Positions 50,277 to 59,859 of a DNA stretch of 64,000 nt are shown here, one piece after another; positions within the stretch are counted from its first letter, which is position 1, and every line of letters begins with the position of its first letter. The DNA is from Oryzisolibacter sp. LB2S (GTDB lineage: Bacteria > Pseudomonadota > Gammaproteobacteria > Burkholderiales > Burkholderiaceae_C), in the NCBI RefSeq assembly GCF_040732315.1, contig NZ_CP160388.1, positions 2,756,494-2,820,493 of the forward strand, read 5' to 3'. The notes beneath the pieces were generated by a model. It was not told where the DNA came from, searched no databases, and saw only the letters and a list, made by a program, of their open reading frames with translations. The translations under genes and the position numbers were made by a program.

Positions 50277-50726
50277 ATGAGGTGCCCTTTCTGCAGCCAC
50301 CAGGACACCCAGGTCATCGAGACCCGTGTGTCCGAGGACGGGGACTTCATCCGCCGCAGGCGCCAATGCGGCGCCTGTGAAAAGCGCTTCACGACCTACG
50401 AGCGGCCCGAGGTCAATTTCCCCACCGTCGTCAAGAAGGACGGCCGCCGCGTCGAATACGACCGCAACAAGCTGCTCGGCTCCTTCAAGCTGGCGCTGCG
50501 CAAACGCCCGGTGAGCACGGTGCAGATCGACTCGGCCATCGAGCGCATCGAGGAAAAGCTGCTGCACCTGGGCCAGCGCGAGGTGATCTCCGCCCGCATC
50601 GGCGAACTGGTGATGCGCGAGCTGAAGAAACTCGACAAGGTGGCCTACATCCGCTACGCGAGCGTCTACCGCAGCTTCGAGGACATCGACGAATTCCGCG
50701 CGCTCGTCGACGAGGTGCGCAAGTAA
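50277..50726 (+). CDS. nrdR: transcriptional repressor of ribonucleotide reductase genes
   Basis: NrdR senses ATP/dATP and represses nrd operons. The 149-residue product has the N-terminal zinc ribbon ([27 protein letters not shown]) and a C-terminal ATP-cone ([20 protein letters not shown]). The pairing glyA-nrdR is common in proteobacteria. A dispersed-element copy follows. Confidence 0.97.
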   Translation: MRCPFCSHQDTQVIETRVSEDGDFIRRRRQCGACEKRFTTYERPEVNFPTVVKKDGRRVEYDRNKLLGSFKLALRKRPVSTVQIDSAIERIEEKLLHLGQREVISARIGELVMRELKKLDKVAYIRYASVYRSFEDIDEFRALVDEVRK

Positions 50727-50740
50727 CCGCGCTACTCATT

Positions 50741-50786
50741 CAATAGCTGCCAGCGGTTGATGGACAAGCGCTGGAGCCACTTTTTA
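50741..50786. repeat. dispersed palindromic element copy
   Basis: CAATAGCTGCCAGCGGTTG, ATGGACAAGCGCTGGAGC, then CACTTTTTACT. It lies between the convergent nrdR and aroC genes. Confidence 0.8.
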
Positions 50787-50787
50787 C

Positions 50788-51882
50788 TCAAATACTCGCG
50801 GGAATCGGCGGCACGGCCTGATGCACGTCGCCACACTGCGCGCGCTGGCGCAGCGCATGGTCCATGAGCACCAGCGCCAAGAGCGCCTCGGCAATCGGCG
50901 CGGCGCGTATGCCGACGCAGGGGTCGTGACGCCCCTTGGTGATGACCTCGGTGCTCTGGCCGTGGATGTCGATGGACTCGCGCGGGCTGATGATGGAGCT
51001 GGTCGGCTTGATGGCCAGCTGCACCTCGATGTCCTGGCCCGTGCTGATGCCGCCGAGGATGCCGCCCGCGTTGTTGCTCGCAAAGCCCTGGGGCGTGAGC
51101 GAGTCGCCATGCGTGGTGCCGCGCTGGGCCACGCTCGCAAAGCCCGCGCCTATCTCCACGCCCTTGACGGCGTTCAGCCCCATCATCACGTAGGCGATGT
51201 CGGCGTCGAGCTTGTCGTAGAGCGGCTCGCCCAGGCCCACGGGCACGCCGCTGGCTTGCACGCGGATGCGCGCGCCGCAGGAGTCGCCGCTCTTGCGCAG
51301 CGCATCCATGTAGTCCTCGTATTGCTGCACATCAGCCACGGGGGCGAAGAACGGGTTGTTGGGCACATGCTCCCAGCCCTCGAAAGGGATGGGCAGCTCG
51401 CCCAGCTGCGTCATGCAGGCGCGAAAGCGCGTGCCGTATTTCTCGGCCAGCCATTTCTTGGCCACGGCACCGGCAGCCACGGTGGGCGCCGTCAGGCGCG
51501 CGGACGAGCGCCCGCCGCCGCGCGGGTCGCGCAGGCCGTACTTGTGCCAATAGGCGTAGTCGGCATGGCCCGGGCGGAAGCTCTGGGCGATGTTGCCGTA
51601 GTCCTTGCTGCGCTGGTCCTGGTTGCGGATCAGGAGCGCGATCGGCGTGCCCGTGGTCTTGCCCTCGTAGACGCCCGAGAGGATTTCGACCGCATCGGGC
51701 TCGTTCCTCTGCGTCACATGGCGGCTGGTGCCGGGGCGGCGACGGTCCAGGTCGGCCTGGATGTCGGCCTCGCACAGCGCCATGCCCGGTGGGCAGCCGT
51801 CGATCACGCAGCCAATGGCCGGGCCATGGGATTCACCGAAGTTGGTGACGCAGAAAAGGGTGCCAAGGGTGTTGCCGCTCAT
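50788..51882 (-). CDS. aroC: chorismate synthase
   Basis: Last enzyme of the shikimate pathway, using reduced FMN to make chorismate. The 364-residue product has the family signatures [35 protein letters not shown] (start of the FMN site) and [20 protein letters not shown], and the C-terminal [21 protein letters not shown] at 51882 ([13 protein letters not shown]) is used. It is bounded on both sides by dispersed-element copies. Confidence 0.97.
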   Translation of the reverse strand: MSGNTLGTLFCVTNFGESHGPAIGCVIDGCPPGMALCEADIQADLDRRRPGTSRHVTQRNEPDAVEILSGVYEGKTTGTPIALLIRNQDQRSKDYGNIAQSFRPGHADYAYWHKYGLRDPRGGGRSSARLTAPTVAAGAVAKKWLAEKYGTRFRACMTQLGELPIPFEGWEHVPNNPFFAPVADVQQYEDYMDALRKSGDSCGARIRVQASGVPVGLGEPLYDKLDADIAYVMMGLNAVKGVEIGAGFASVAQRGTTHGDSLTPQGFASNNAGGILGGISTGQDIEVQLAIKPTSSIISPRESIDIHGQSTEVITKGRHDPCVGIRAAPIAEALLALVLMDHALRQRAQCGDVHQAVPPIPASI

Positions 51883-51917
51883 AGGGGCGAGATTATCCCC
51901 GAGCGGCCTCAACTATG

Positions 51918-51968
51918 AAAAAAATAGCTTCCAGCGCTTGTCGGACGGGCGCTGGAAGCCGATTTGAT
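51918..51968. repeat. dispersed palindromic element copy upstream of aroC
   Basis: AAAAAAATAGCTTCCAGCGC, TTGTCGGACGGGC, GCTGGAAGCCGATTTGATCC. The arms GCTTCCAGCGC and GCGCTGGAAGC are perfectly complementary, so this is one of the most symmetric copies. Confidence 0.85.
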
Positions 51969-51975
51969 CCAAAGG

Positions 51976-52431
51976 TCAGTGGGCGGGCGGCGTTTCTTCC
52001 TGCGGCCAGTCGCGGATATAGGCCTTGAGCAGGCGGTTCTCGAAGTTCTGGCTGTCCACCACGGCCTTGGCCACGTCATAGAAGCTCACCACGCCCATGA
52101 GCATGCGCTGGTCCATCACCGGCATGTAGCGCGCATGGCAGCCCAGCATCATGCGGCGCACCTCGTCCATGTCGGTCTCCAGCGTGCAGGTCACGGGGGC
52201 GTCGTCCATGGCCGTGCGGACCAGCATGGTGCCGACGCCGCCGCCGTTCCTCACCAGCATCTGGATCACCTCACGGAAGGTCAGCATGCCCACCAGGTCG
52301 CCATGCTCCATGACCACCAGCGAGCCAATGTCCTTCTCGGCCATGGTTTCCACGGCGCGGGCCAGTGGCTCGTCCGGACTCACGGTGTAGAGGGTGTTGC
52401 CTTTGAGGCGCAGGATGTCGCTGACTTTCAT
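51976..52431 (-). CDS. CBS-domain pair protein
   Basis: Stand-alone CBS protein of 151 residues with two CBS motifs: TVSPDEPLARAVETMAEKD to GDLVGMLTFREVIQML, and CTLETDMDEVRRMMLGCHAR to VVSFYDVAKAVV. CBS pairs bind adenosine nucleotides and usually regulate partner proteins, but no partner is fused or obviously linked. ATG at 52431 (MKVSDILRLKGNT) is chosen. It is divergent from metY. Confidence 0.88.
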   Translation of the reverse strand: MKVSDILRLKGNTLYTVSPDEPLARAVETMAEKDIGSLVVMEHGDLVGMLTFREVIQMLVRNGGGVGTMLVRTAMDDAPVTCTLETDMDEVRRMMLGCHARYMPVMDQRMLMGVVSFYDVAKAVVDSQNFENRLLKAYIRDWPQEETPPAH

Positions 52432-52528
52432 GGGGAACTCCGGGTGGCGCCGCGGGCGCCGCGTGCAGACTGATGGCGGGGAAATATAGCCCACAATGGC
52501 GCGCAGTTTCACCACCCTGGAGACATGG

Positions 52529-53830
52529 ATGCCCGGATACTCCGACCCCGGCTTTGACACCCTCGCCCTGCACGCGGGCGCGCAGCCCGACCCCGCCACG
52601 GGCGCGCGCGCCGTGCCCATCCATCTGACGACCTCGTTCGTCTTCGAGTCCAGCGACCATGCCGCCTCCCTGTTCAACATGGAGCGCGCGGGCCATGTGT
52701 ACAGCCGCATCAGCAACCCCACGAACGCCGTGCTCGAGCAGCGCGTGGCCGCGCTCGAGGGCGGCGTGGGCGCGATCGCCACGGCCAGCGGCCAGGCGGC
52801 GCTGCACCTGGCCATCTGCACGCTGATGGGCGCGGGCGGCCATATCGTGGCGAGCACGGCGCTCTATGGCGGCTCGCAGAACCTGCTGGCCTACACGCTG
52901 CGGCGCTTCGGCATAGAGACCACGTTTGTCAAACCCGGCGACATGGCCGGCTGGCGCGCCGCCGTGCGGCCCAACACCCGGCTCTTTTTTGGCGAGACCG
53001 TGGGTAACCCCGGCCTCGAGGTGCTGGACATTCCGGCCGTCGCGCACATCGCCCATGAGGCCGGCGTGCCGCTGCTCGTCGACTCCACGCTCACCTCGCC
53101 CTGGCTCATCAAGCCCTTCGAGCATGGCGCGGATTTGGTCTACCACTCGGCCACCAAGTTCCTCTCGGGCCATGGCACGGTGATTGGCGGCGTGCTGGTC
53201 GATGGCGGCAGCTTCGACTGGGAGGCCTCCGGCAGATTCACCGAGCTGACCCAGCCCTACGACGGCTTTCACAACATGGTGTTTGCCGAGGAAAGCACCG
53301 TGGGCGCCTTTTTGCTGCGCGCGCGCCGCGAGGGCCTGCGCGACTTCGGCGCCTGCATGAGCCCGCACACCGCCTGGCTGATCCTGCAGGGCATAGAGAC
53401 CCTGCCGCTGCGCATGCAACAGCACATGCGCAACACCGAAAAGATCGTGCAGCTCCTCGCGAGCCACCCCTTCGTCTCGCGCGTGGGCCACCCGCTGCTC
53501 GAGTCGCACCCCAGCCACGCACTGGCGCAAAGGCTGCTGCCGCGCGGCGCGGGCTCGGTGTTCAGCTTCGACATCAAGGGCAGCCGCGCGCAGGGCAAGG
53601 CCTTCATCGAGGCGCTCAAGCTCTTCTCGCACCTGGCCAACGTGGGCGACTGCCGCAGCCTGGTCATCCACCCCGCAAGCACCACGCACCACCGCCTGAG
53701 CGACGAGGCGCTCGCCGCCGCCGGCATAGGCCAGGGGACGATACGCCTGTCCATAGGCCTGGAGGATGCCGACGACCTCATCGACGACCTCAAGCGCGCC
53801 CTCAAGGCTGCAGAAAAGGCGGGTGCGTGA
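52529..53830 (+). CDS. metY: O-acetylhomoserine sulfhydrylase family protein
   Basis: PLP enzyme of about 433 residues that makes homocysteine from an O-acylhomoserine and sulfide. The PLP lysine lies in YHSATKFLSGHGTVIGGV, with SRISNPTNAVLEQRVAALEGG and NPGLEVLDIPAVAHIAHEAG as family blocks. The length and the inserted VDGGSFDWEASGRF segment mark the MetY (O-acetylhomoserine) group, unlike the shorter MetZ elsewhere in the window. ATG at 52529 has GGAGA 5 nt upstream. The stop overlaps the next start as TGATG, indicating translational coupling. Confidence 0.9.
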   Translation: MPGYSDPGFDTLALHAGAQPDPATGARAVPIHLTTSFVFESSDHAASLFNMERAGHVYSRISNPTNAVLEQRVAALEGGVGAIATASGQAALHLAICTLMGAGGHIVASTALYGGSQNLLAYTLRRFGIETTFVKPGDMAGWRAAVRPNTRLFFGETVGNPGLEVLDIPAVAHIAHEAGVPLLVDSTLTSPWLIKPFEHGADLVYHSATKFLSGHGTVIGGVLVDGGSFDWEASGRFTELTQPYDGFHNMVFAEESTVGAFLLRARREGLRDFGACMSPHTAWLILQGIETLPLRMQQHMRNTEKIVQLLASHPFVSRVGHPLLESHPSHALAQRLLPRGAGSVFSFDIKGSRAQGKAFIEALKLFSHLANVGDCRSLVIHPASTTHHRLSDEALAAAGIGQGTIRLSIGLEDADDLIDDLKRALKAAEKAGA

Positions 53831-54636
53831 TGCAGGTGCTGGTCAACGGCGCACAGACCTATTGCTACAGCGGCGGCAAGCCCTTCGATGCCACCCAACC
53901 CACCGTGGTCTTCATCCACGGCGTGCTCAACGACCACAGCGTCTGGGCGCTGCAAAGCCGCTACATGGCCCACCACGGCTGGAACGTGCTGGCCGTGGAC
54001 CTGCCCGGCCACAGCCGCAGCAAGGGCGATGCGCCCGAGAGCGTGGAGCAGGCGGCCGACTTCATCGCTGCCCTGCTCGATGCGCTGGGCGTTGCCCGGG
54101 CCGCGCTCGTGGGCCACAGCTGGGGATCGCTGATCGCGCTGGAGGCCGCCGCACGCCTGGGGCAGCGCGTGAGCCACCTGGCGCTCGTGGGCACGGCCTT
54201 CCCGATGAAGGTGTCGCCGGCACTCATCGAATCCGCTCTGAACGAGCCGGAGAAGGCGCTGCGCATGGTGAACGTGTTTTCGCGCAGCACCCTGGCGCCG
54301 CCGCTCGGCGCGGGCCAATGGGTCTATGGCGCGGGCATGGCCCTGGGCCGGCGTGTGCTGCGCAGCAACCCGCAGGTCAATGTGTTCCATCGCGGCTTCG
54401 TGGCCTGCGACAGCTATGCCAACGGCGAGCAGGCCATCGCCGCCATAGACTGCCCGGTGCTGTTCGCGCTGGGCGCGCAGGATCAGATGACGCCGCCGAA
54501 GGCCGCGCAAGGCCTGATTCGGGCGGCGCGTGACGCGGGCAAGACCGTACAGATAGTCGAACTGCCCGTGGGCCACCACCAGATGACCGAGGCGCCCGAC
54601 GCCACCCTGCAGGCATTGCGGGACTTTCTGATTTAA
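53830..54636 (+). CDS. alpha/beta hydrolase
   Basis: A 268-residue alpha/beta-hydrolase. The oxyanion region is VVFIHGVLNDHSVW, the nucleophile elbow VGHSWGSL (Ser), and the likely acid and base are in GAQDQMTPPKA (Asp) and LPVGHHQMTEAP (His). It is translationally coupled to metY (TGATG). In related genomes the pair often travels together, so a link to acyl-homoserine or thioester metabolism is plausible, but no substrate can be read from sequence. Confidence 0.85.
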   Translation: MQVLVNGAQTYCYSGGKPFDATQPTVVFIHGVLNDHSVWALQSRYMAHHGWNVLAVDLPGHSRSKGDAPESVEQAADFIAALLDALGVARAALVGHSWGSLIALEAAARLGQRVSHLALVGTAFPMKVSPALIESALNEPEKALRMVNVFSRSTLAPPLGAGQWVYGAGMALGRRVLRSNPQVNVFHRGFVACDSYANGEQAIAAIDCPVLFALGAQDQMTPPKAAQGLIRAARDAGKTVQIVELPVGHHQMTEAPDATLQALRDFLI

Positions 54637-54639
54637 GTC

Positions 54640-54691
54640 AAATATGGCTGCAGCGCTTTACCATCAAGCGCTGACAGCTATTGATTTGATA
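54640..54691. repeat. dispersed palindromic element copy
   Basis: AAATATGGCTGCAGCGCTTT, ACCATCAAGCGCTGACAGC, then TATTGATTTG. The arms GCTGCAGCGCTT and AAGCGCTGACAGC pair well. It follows the hydrolase stop by a few bases. Confidence 0.82.
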
Positions 54692-54833
54692 GTTTTGCGC
54701 ACGGTCTCAGGACCGTATTCCGCCTGTTCAGCTAGGGCATGGGCGCGCCAGGCCATACCGGCACCCTAGACTGGCTGCACCACAGCTTCCCCTTTCGCAT
54801 GGCCCGGTGCGCCCCACCGGGCGCACACCCTGC

Positions 54834-57590
54834 ATGCCGACGACGCCGACTGCACACCACCAAGACACCCCCTGGCACGCCCTGCCCGCGAGCGACATCG
54901 CCACGCACCTGGCCACCGACGTGCATCATGGTCTGCCCCATGCCGAGGCCGCGCAGCGCCTGATACAGCACGGCCCGAACCAGCTGCCCGCTCCGCCGCG
55001 CCGGCCCGCATGGCGCAGGCTGCTGGCACAGTTCAACAACGTGCTGATCTACGTGATGCTGGTCTCGGCCGTCATCACGGCCGCGCTGGGCCACTGGATA
55101 GACACGGGCGTGCTGCTGGGCGCGGTGATTGTCAATGCCATCCTGGGCTTCGTGCAGGAGGGCAAGGCAGAGTCGGCGCTGGACGCGATCCGCCGCATGC
55201 TCTCGCCCCAGACCACGGTGCTGCGCGGCGGAGAGCGCCAGCAGATCGCGGCCGAGCAGCTCGTGCCCGGCGACATCGTGCTGCTGGCCTCGGGCGACAA
55301 GGTGCCCGCGGACCTGCGCATCCTCTCGGCCAAGAGCCTGCGCGCCGACGAGGCCGTGCTGACCGGCGAATCCGTGCCCAGCGACAAGAACGAAGACCCC
55401 GTGGCCGAGGACGCGCCGCTGGGTGACCGCCGCGGCATGCTGTACTCGGGCACGCTGGTGGCCGCGGGAACGGCCGTGGGCGCCGTCGCTGCCACAGGCA
55501 CCCGTACCGAGCTGGGCCGCATCAGCGCCCTGCTGGCACAGGTCGAGACGGGTACCACGCCGCTCTTGCGCCAGATCGCGCACTTCAGCCACTGGCTGGC
55601 GGGAGCCATCCTGGTGTTCGTGCTCGCCACCTTCGCGATTGGCGTGCTCTGGCGCGGACAGGCGCCTGGCGACATGTTCCTGATGGCCGTGGCACTTGCC
55701 GCGTCGGCCATCCCCGAGGGACTGCCGGCCATCATGACCGTCACGCTCGCGCTGGGCGTGCGCCGCATGGCCAGGCACCGCGCCATCATCCGGCACCTGC
55801 CGGCCGTGGAGACGCTGGGGTCGGTCACCGTCATTTGCTCGGACAAGACCGGCACCCTCACCTGCAACGAGATGACGGTGCAGCGCGCCGTGACCGCAGG
55901 CCGCGTGTACGAGGTGACGGGCAGCGGCTACGCGCCGCAGGGTGGCTTTCAGGTTGGCGGCATGGACGCCTCGCCCGCCGGCGACCCCGTGCTGCAGGGC
56001 ATGGCCCGCGCGGCCCTGCTGTGCAACGACAGCGCGCTGCACCAGGGCGCCGAGGGCTGGACGCTGACCGGCGACCCGACCGAGGGTGCGCTGCTCACCT
56101 TTGCCCTCAAGGCCGGACTCGATGGCCCGGCCACGCACGAGGCACTGCCGCGCATCGACGCGATTCCGTTCGAGTCGGAGCACCGCTTCATGGCCACGCT
56201 GCACCACGACCGGGCCAGCGAGGACGGGCAGGCGCTCATCCTGCTCAAGGGCGCGCCCGAACGCGTGCTGGACATGTGCGACAGCCAGGCCACCACCCGG
56301 CTTGGCGCGCAGGAGCCGGCCGCGCTCGACCATGACTACTGGCGCCGCGCCGCCAACGACTGTGCCGCGCGCGCACTGCGCGTGCTGGCCGTCGCGGTCA
56401 AGCGGGTGCCCGCGCGGCAGAGCACGCTGTCGTGGCAGGACATGGAGGGCGGCTTCACCTTGCTGGGCATCCTGGGCAGCATGGACCCGCCGCGGCCCGA
56501 GGCCATGGCCGCCGTGGCCGAATGCCATTCGGCCGGCGTGCGCGTGAAGATGATCACCGGCGACCATGGCGAGACGGCGCGCGCGATCGGCGCGCAGCTG
56601 GGCATAGGCCTGGGGCGCCCCGCCCTCACGGGCGCCGAGATCGAGCTCATGGACGACGACGCACTGCGCGAGGTCGTGGACAACGTGGACGTGTTCGCAC
56701 GCGCCAGCCCGGAGCACAAGATTCGCCTGGTACAGGCCCTGCAGGCGCGCGGCGAGGTCGTCGCCATGACGGGCGACGGCGTCAACGACGCCCCGGCCCT
56801 CAAGCGCGCCGACGTGGGCGTGGCCATGGGCCGCAACGGCACCGAAGCGGCCAAGGACGCCGCCGCCATGGTGCTGGCCGACGACAACTTCGCCACGCTG
56901 GGCGCAGCCGTGCGCGAGGGCCGCGGCGTCTACGACAACGTGCGCAAGTTCATCCTGTTCATGCTGCCCACCAACGGAGGCGAGGCACTGGTGGTGTTCT
57001 TCGCCATTGCCTTTGCGCTGCAACTGCCGCTGACCGCCGCACAGGTGCTGTGGATCAACCTCGCCACCTCGGGAACGCTGGGCCTGGCGCTGGCCTTCGA
57101 GCCCACCGAGAGCGATGTGATGCAGCGCCCGCCGCGCGATCCGCGCGACTCACTGCTCTCGGGCCTGTTCGTGTGGCGCATCTTCATGGTGTCGCTGCTC
57201 ATGGCGGGCGCCGCACTCGGACTGTTTCTGTGGGAGCTCGAGCGCGGCGCCAGCCTGGAGACGGCGCGCACCGTGGCCGTCAGCACCGTGGTCGCGGCCG
57301 AGATGTTCTACTTGCTCAGCAGCCGCCATGTCCTGCGCAGTGCGCTCACGCGCGAGGGACTGCTGGGCAACCCGCAGGTACTGCTGGCGATGGCGGCCTG
57401 CGCCATGCTGCAACTGGCCTTCGTGCATGCGCCCTGGCTGCAGGCGGTGTTCGGCTCCACCGACCTCGCGCCCGATGAATGGCTGCGTGTGCTGCTCGCG
57501 GGCGCGCTGGTGTTCGTGGTGGCGGAGCTGGAGAAATGGGTGCTGCGGCGCTGGGACCGCGTCAGGCCAGCAGCTCGCACAGCGCCGTGA
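54834..57590 (+). CDS. P2-type cation-transporting ATPase
   Basis: Membrane ATPase of 918 residues. The phosphorylated aspartate lies in CSDKTGTLTCNEM (about Asp337), with the TGES loop VLTGESVPSDKNED, the membrane motif ASAIPEGLPAIMTVTLALGV, the ATP-binding LKGAPERVLDMC and the hinge MTGDGVNDAPALKRADVGVAMG. PEGLP identifies group P2 (Ca2+, or Na+/K+-like) rather than heavy-metal P1B; no N-terminal metal-binding domain is present. The ion is not fixed by sequence. Just upstream, GCCCGGT / ACCGGGC forms a hairpin (54802-54822), and a CTAGGG / CCCTAG pair flanks the leader. The 3' end overlaps the convergent HAD gene by 29 bp. Confidence 0.9.
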   Translation: MPTTPTAHHQDTPWHALPASDIATHLATDVHHGLPHAEAAQRLIQHGPNQLPAPPRRPAWRRLLAQFNNVLIYVMLVSAVITAALGHWIDTGVLLGAVIVNAILGFVQEGKAESALDAIRRMLSPQTTVLRGGERQQIAAEQLVPGDIVLLASGDKVPADLRILSAKSLRADEAVLTGESVPSDKNEDPVAEDAPLGDRRGMLYSGTLVAAGTAVGAVAATGTRTELGRISALLAQVETGTTPLLRQIAHFSHWLAGAILVFVLATFAIGVLWRGQAPGDMFLMAVALAASAIPEGLPAIMTVTLALGVRRMARHRAIIRHLPAVETLGSVTVICSDKTGTLTCNEMTVQRAVTAGRVYEVTGSGYAPQGGFQVGGMDASPAGDPVLQGMARAALLCNDSALHQGAEGWTLTGDPTEGALLTFALKAGLDGPATHEALPRIDAIPFESEHRFMATLHHDRASEDGQALILLKGAPERVLDMCDSQATTRLGAQEPAALDHDYWRRAANDCAARALRVLAVAVKRVPARQSTLSWQDMEGGFTLLGILGSMDPPRPEAMAAVAECHSAGVRVKMITGDHGETARAIGAQLGIGLGRPALTGAEIELMDDDALREVVDNVDVFARASPEHKIRLVQALQARGEVVAMTGDGVNDAPALKRADVGVAMGRNGTEAAKDAAAMVLADDNFATLGAAVREGRGVYDNVRKFILFMLPTNGGEALVVFFAIAFALQLPLTAAQVLWINLATSGTLGLALAFEPTESDVMQRPPRDPRDSLLSGLFVWRIFMVSLLMAGAALGLFLWELERGASLETARTVAVSTVVAAEMFYLLSSRHVLRSALTREGLLGNPQVLLAMAACAMLQLAFVHAPWLQAVFGSTDLAPDEWLRVLLAGALVFVVAELEKWVLRRWDRVRPAARTAP

Positions 57591-58287
57591 GGCTGGGCAC
57601 GGTGGCGTGCGGCGGCGCGCCATCGCGCGGCCATGCGGCGCCCGCCGTGTTCAGCCACGCGGCCTGCATGCCCGCATCCAGCGCGCCCTGCGCGTCGAGC
57701 AGCGCGTCGTCCCCCACATGCAGCACCGCGCCAGGCTCGGCGCCCGCGGCCAGCGCACCCGCATGAAAGATGCGCGCATCGGGCTTGGCCACACCGAACT
57801 GCGTGGCGCTCAGGCTGGCCGCGAAATACCTGCCGATGCCTATGCGCTGAACATCCGCGTTGCCGTTGGACAAGGCCACGACCGGATAGCGTGAGGCCAG
57901 GAAATCGAGCGTCGCGAGCGCATCCTCAAACAGATCCACACGCTGGCGTTCGGCAAAGAAGCAATCGAACGCCGGCTCCGCCAGTTGCGGATCGTCCCCC
58001 GCCTGGACAAGCGCCATGCGGATGGACTCGCGGCGCAGTGCGCTCAGGTCATGCCGCAGGTCGGGGCGCAAGGCCTCCATGCGGACACGGATGGCACGCA
58101 GCGCCTGGGCGTCGCCGAAGAGCGCCGCAGTGGCCGGCGCATGCGCCGCCAGCCAGTCGGCCAGGACCGCTTCGGCGCGCGCAATGGCCGGCCAGACGGG
58201 CCAGAGCGTGTCATCCAGGTCGATGGTGATGGCGCGTATGCGTGCGATATCCAGGCTTGTTTCCACGGCTGATCCAAGTGCAGACAT
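57562..58287 (-). CDS. HAD-family hydrolase
   Basis: Phosphatase-like protein of 241 residues. Motif I is ITIDLDDTLWPVWP, motif II VALSNGN, motif III lysine AKPDARIFHAG and motif IV LHVGDDALLDAQGA. A helical cap lies between residues 30 and 100, the pattern of the YjjG/dehalogenase-like group. Substrate unknown. ATG at 58287 (MSALGSAVETSLD) is used. Its 3' end overlaps the ATPase gene by 29 bp on the opposite strand. Confidence 0.88.
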   Translation of the reverse strand: MSALGSAVETSLDIARIRAITIDLDDTLWPVWPAIARAEAVLADWLAAHAPATAALFGDAQALRAIRVRMEALRPDLRHDLSALRRESIRMALVQAGDDPQLAEPAFDCFFAERQRVDLFEDALATLDFLASRYPVVALSNGNADVQRIGIGRYFAASLSATQFGVAKPDARIFHAGALAAGAEPGAVLHVGDDALLDAQGALDAGMQAAWLNTAGAAWPRDGAPPHATVPSLTALCELLA

Positions 58288-58446
58288 CGGGCATGGTGGG
58301 CATGGAGCGCCCATTCATCGCGGCCGCACCGGCCGCGCCTGCCCGTCTTCTTCCGGGCGCCATTGTCGGGCGAAAACGCTCTGCGTTCTCCGCGGCAGTT
58401 CACCGTGACGGCGCCTCCGACCATGCGCGCCGTGCACGCCCGTCGG

Positions 58447-59823
58447 TCAGGGCACGGCGGCCTGGATGCCGTTCATCTCCTCGCGCGTCATCGGCGCCAG
58501 GCCATGCTTGTCCATGAGGCGATACAGCGTCATGCGCGAGACGCCCAGTTCGCGGGCCGCATGGGTCACGTTGTGCCCGACGCGCAGCAACGTGTGATGT
58601 ATGGCGTCGCGCTCAGCGCGGGTGCGCGCCGCATCCAGATCCGTCCTCGTCACAGGCAGGGTCTGCGCCAGGCCCAGATCGGCCGGAGTAATCCAACGCG
58701 AATCGCTCATGACCACGGCGCGCAGCACGCGGTTGCAGAGCTCGCGCACATTGCCGGGCCAGGTGTAGTCGGCCATGGCCGCCAGCGCATGGACGCTGAA
58801 TCCCTGCAGGCGCGCGGAACGCTCGTTGGCACACAGCCGGAAGAAATGCTCGGCCAGTGGTGCCACATCCTCCATGCGCTTGCGCAGCGGCGGCATGGTC
58901 AGTGTCAACACATTGAGGCGGTAGAACAGGTCCTCGCGAAAGCGCCCGCGCGCCACGGCATCGCCCAGGTCCACATGCGACGCAGCGATCACGCGCACAT
59001 CGACCTCCAGGTGCGACACCCCGCCCACACGGTTAATGGTCTTGTTCTGCAGGAATCGCAGCAGATTGGCCTGCAGGTCAAGCGGCAGGTCGCCAATCTC
59101 ATCGAGGAACAGCGTCCCTCCCTGCGCCATCTCGATGACGCCCCGCTTGAGCGTCGTAGCCCCCGTGAACGCTCCTCGCTCATAGCCGAAGAGTTCGGAC
59201 TGAATCAGCGACGGCGCAATGGCTGCACAGTTGACGGCGACGAAAGGCCCGGCCCTGCGCTGCGAACATTCATGGACGGCACGCGCCGCCAGTTCCTTGC
59301 CCGTCCCGCTTTCGCCCCCGATAAGCACGCAGGCCTGCGCCGTCGCCACCTTCCTGATGGTCTGGCGCAGCTGCTGCATCGGCGGGCTGTTGCCGACCAT
59401 GCCCAGTGCTTCGCCCTGCACCACTGCAGCTCTACGCTGCTGGCGCAGCCTTGCACGCCGGGCCAGGTGGTCGAGCAGGTGCAGCGTCTCATTCCAGTCC
59501 AGCGGCATCAGCTGGTAGTCGAAGAAGCTCTCCAGAATCAGGTCTCTGAACGGTGCCGACTCCAGGAATGCCTCGTCACAGAGCGCCACCCATTCCATGC
59601 CGGGGCAGGCCTGAACGCATTGCTCCATCGCGTGCAACGTGGCCTCCGTCGTATCCCCCACTCGCATCAGCCCGACACCGTGACGGCGCATCCCAAGCTC
59701 TGCCAGGGCTGCCGACGCGCCGGACACATGGGATACCTGCCAGCCTTGCTGCTGCAGGACATGCATGACGACGTCCAGGCCATCCCCACCCAGCGCAAGG
59801 CACAGTACATCTGTCTTGTTCAT
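58447..59823 (-). CDS. sigma-54-dependent activator with an atypical receiver domain (VpsR/FleQ-like)
   Basis: Enhancer-binding protein of 458 residues. The N-terminal 120 residues look like a receiver, but the phosphorylation-site strand reads GVGLMRVGD rather than a D-bearing one, so phosphorylation is doubtful. The AAA+ domain has Walker A GGESGTGKE, the sigma-54 contact loop ERGAFTGATTLKRG, Walker B GGTLFLDEIGDLP and the arginine finger region FREDLFYRLNVLTL. A Fis-type HTH (HAARELGVSRMTLYRLMDKH) ends it. Vibrio VpsR lacks a working GAFTGA loop; here it is intact, so action through sigma-54 is expected. It lies behind the barrel gene (36-nt gap), divergent from a sigma-54 promoter that it may control. 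Confidence 0.88.
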   Translation of the reverse strand: MNKTDVLCLALGGDGLDVVMHVLQQQGWQVSHVSGASAALAELGMRRHGVGLMRVGDTTEATLHAMEQCVQACPGMEWVALCDEAFLESAPFRDLILESFFDYQLMPLDWNETLHLLDHLARRARLRQQRRAAVVQGEALGMVGNSPPMQQLRQTIRKVATAQACVLIGGESGTGKELAARAVHECSQRRAGPFVAVNCAAIAPSLIQSELFGYERGAFTGATTLKRGVIEMAQGGTLFLDEIGDLPLDLQANLLRFLQNKTINRVGGVSHLEVDVRVIAASHVDLGDAVARGRFREDLFYRLNVLTLTMPPLRKRMEDVAPLAEHFFRLCANERSARLQGFSVHALAAMADYTWPGNVRELCNRVLRAVVMSDSRWITPADLGLAQTLPVTRTDLDAARTRAERDAIHHTLLRVGHNVTHAARELGVSRMTLYRLMDKHGLAPMTREEMNGIQAAVP

Positions 59824-59859
59824 GACCCCCTCCACGGTGCACGCCCCAGACGCAAAAGC

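Noticed and set aside
54732..57023. A 763-codon minus-strand frame
   Set aside because: Antisense shadow of the P2-type ATPase, which carries all expected motifs.
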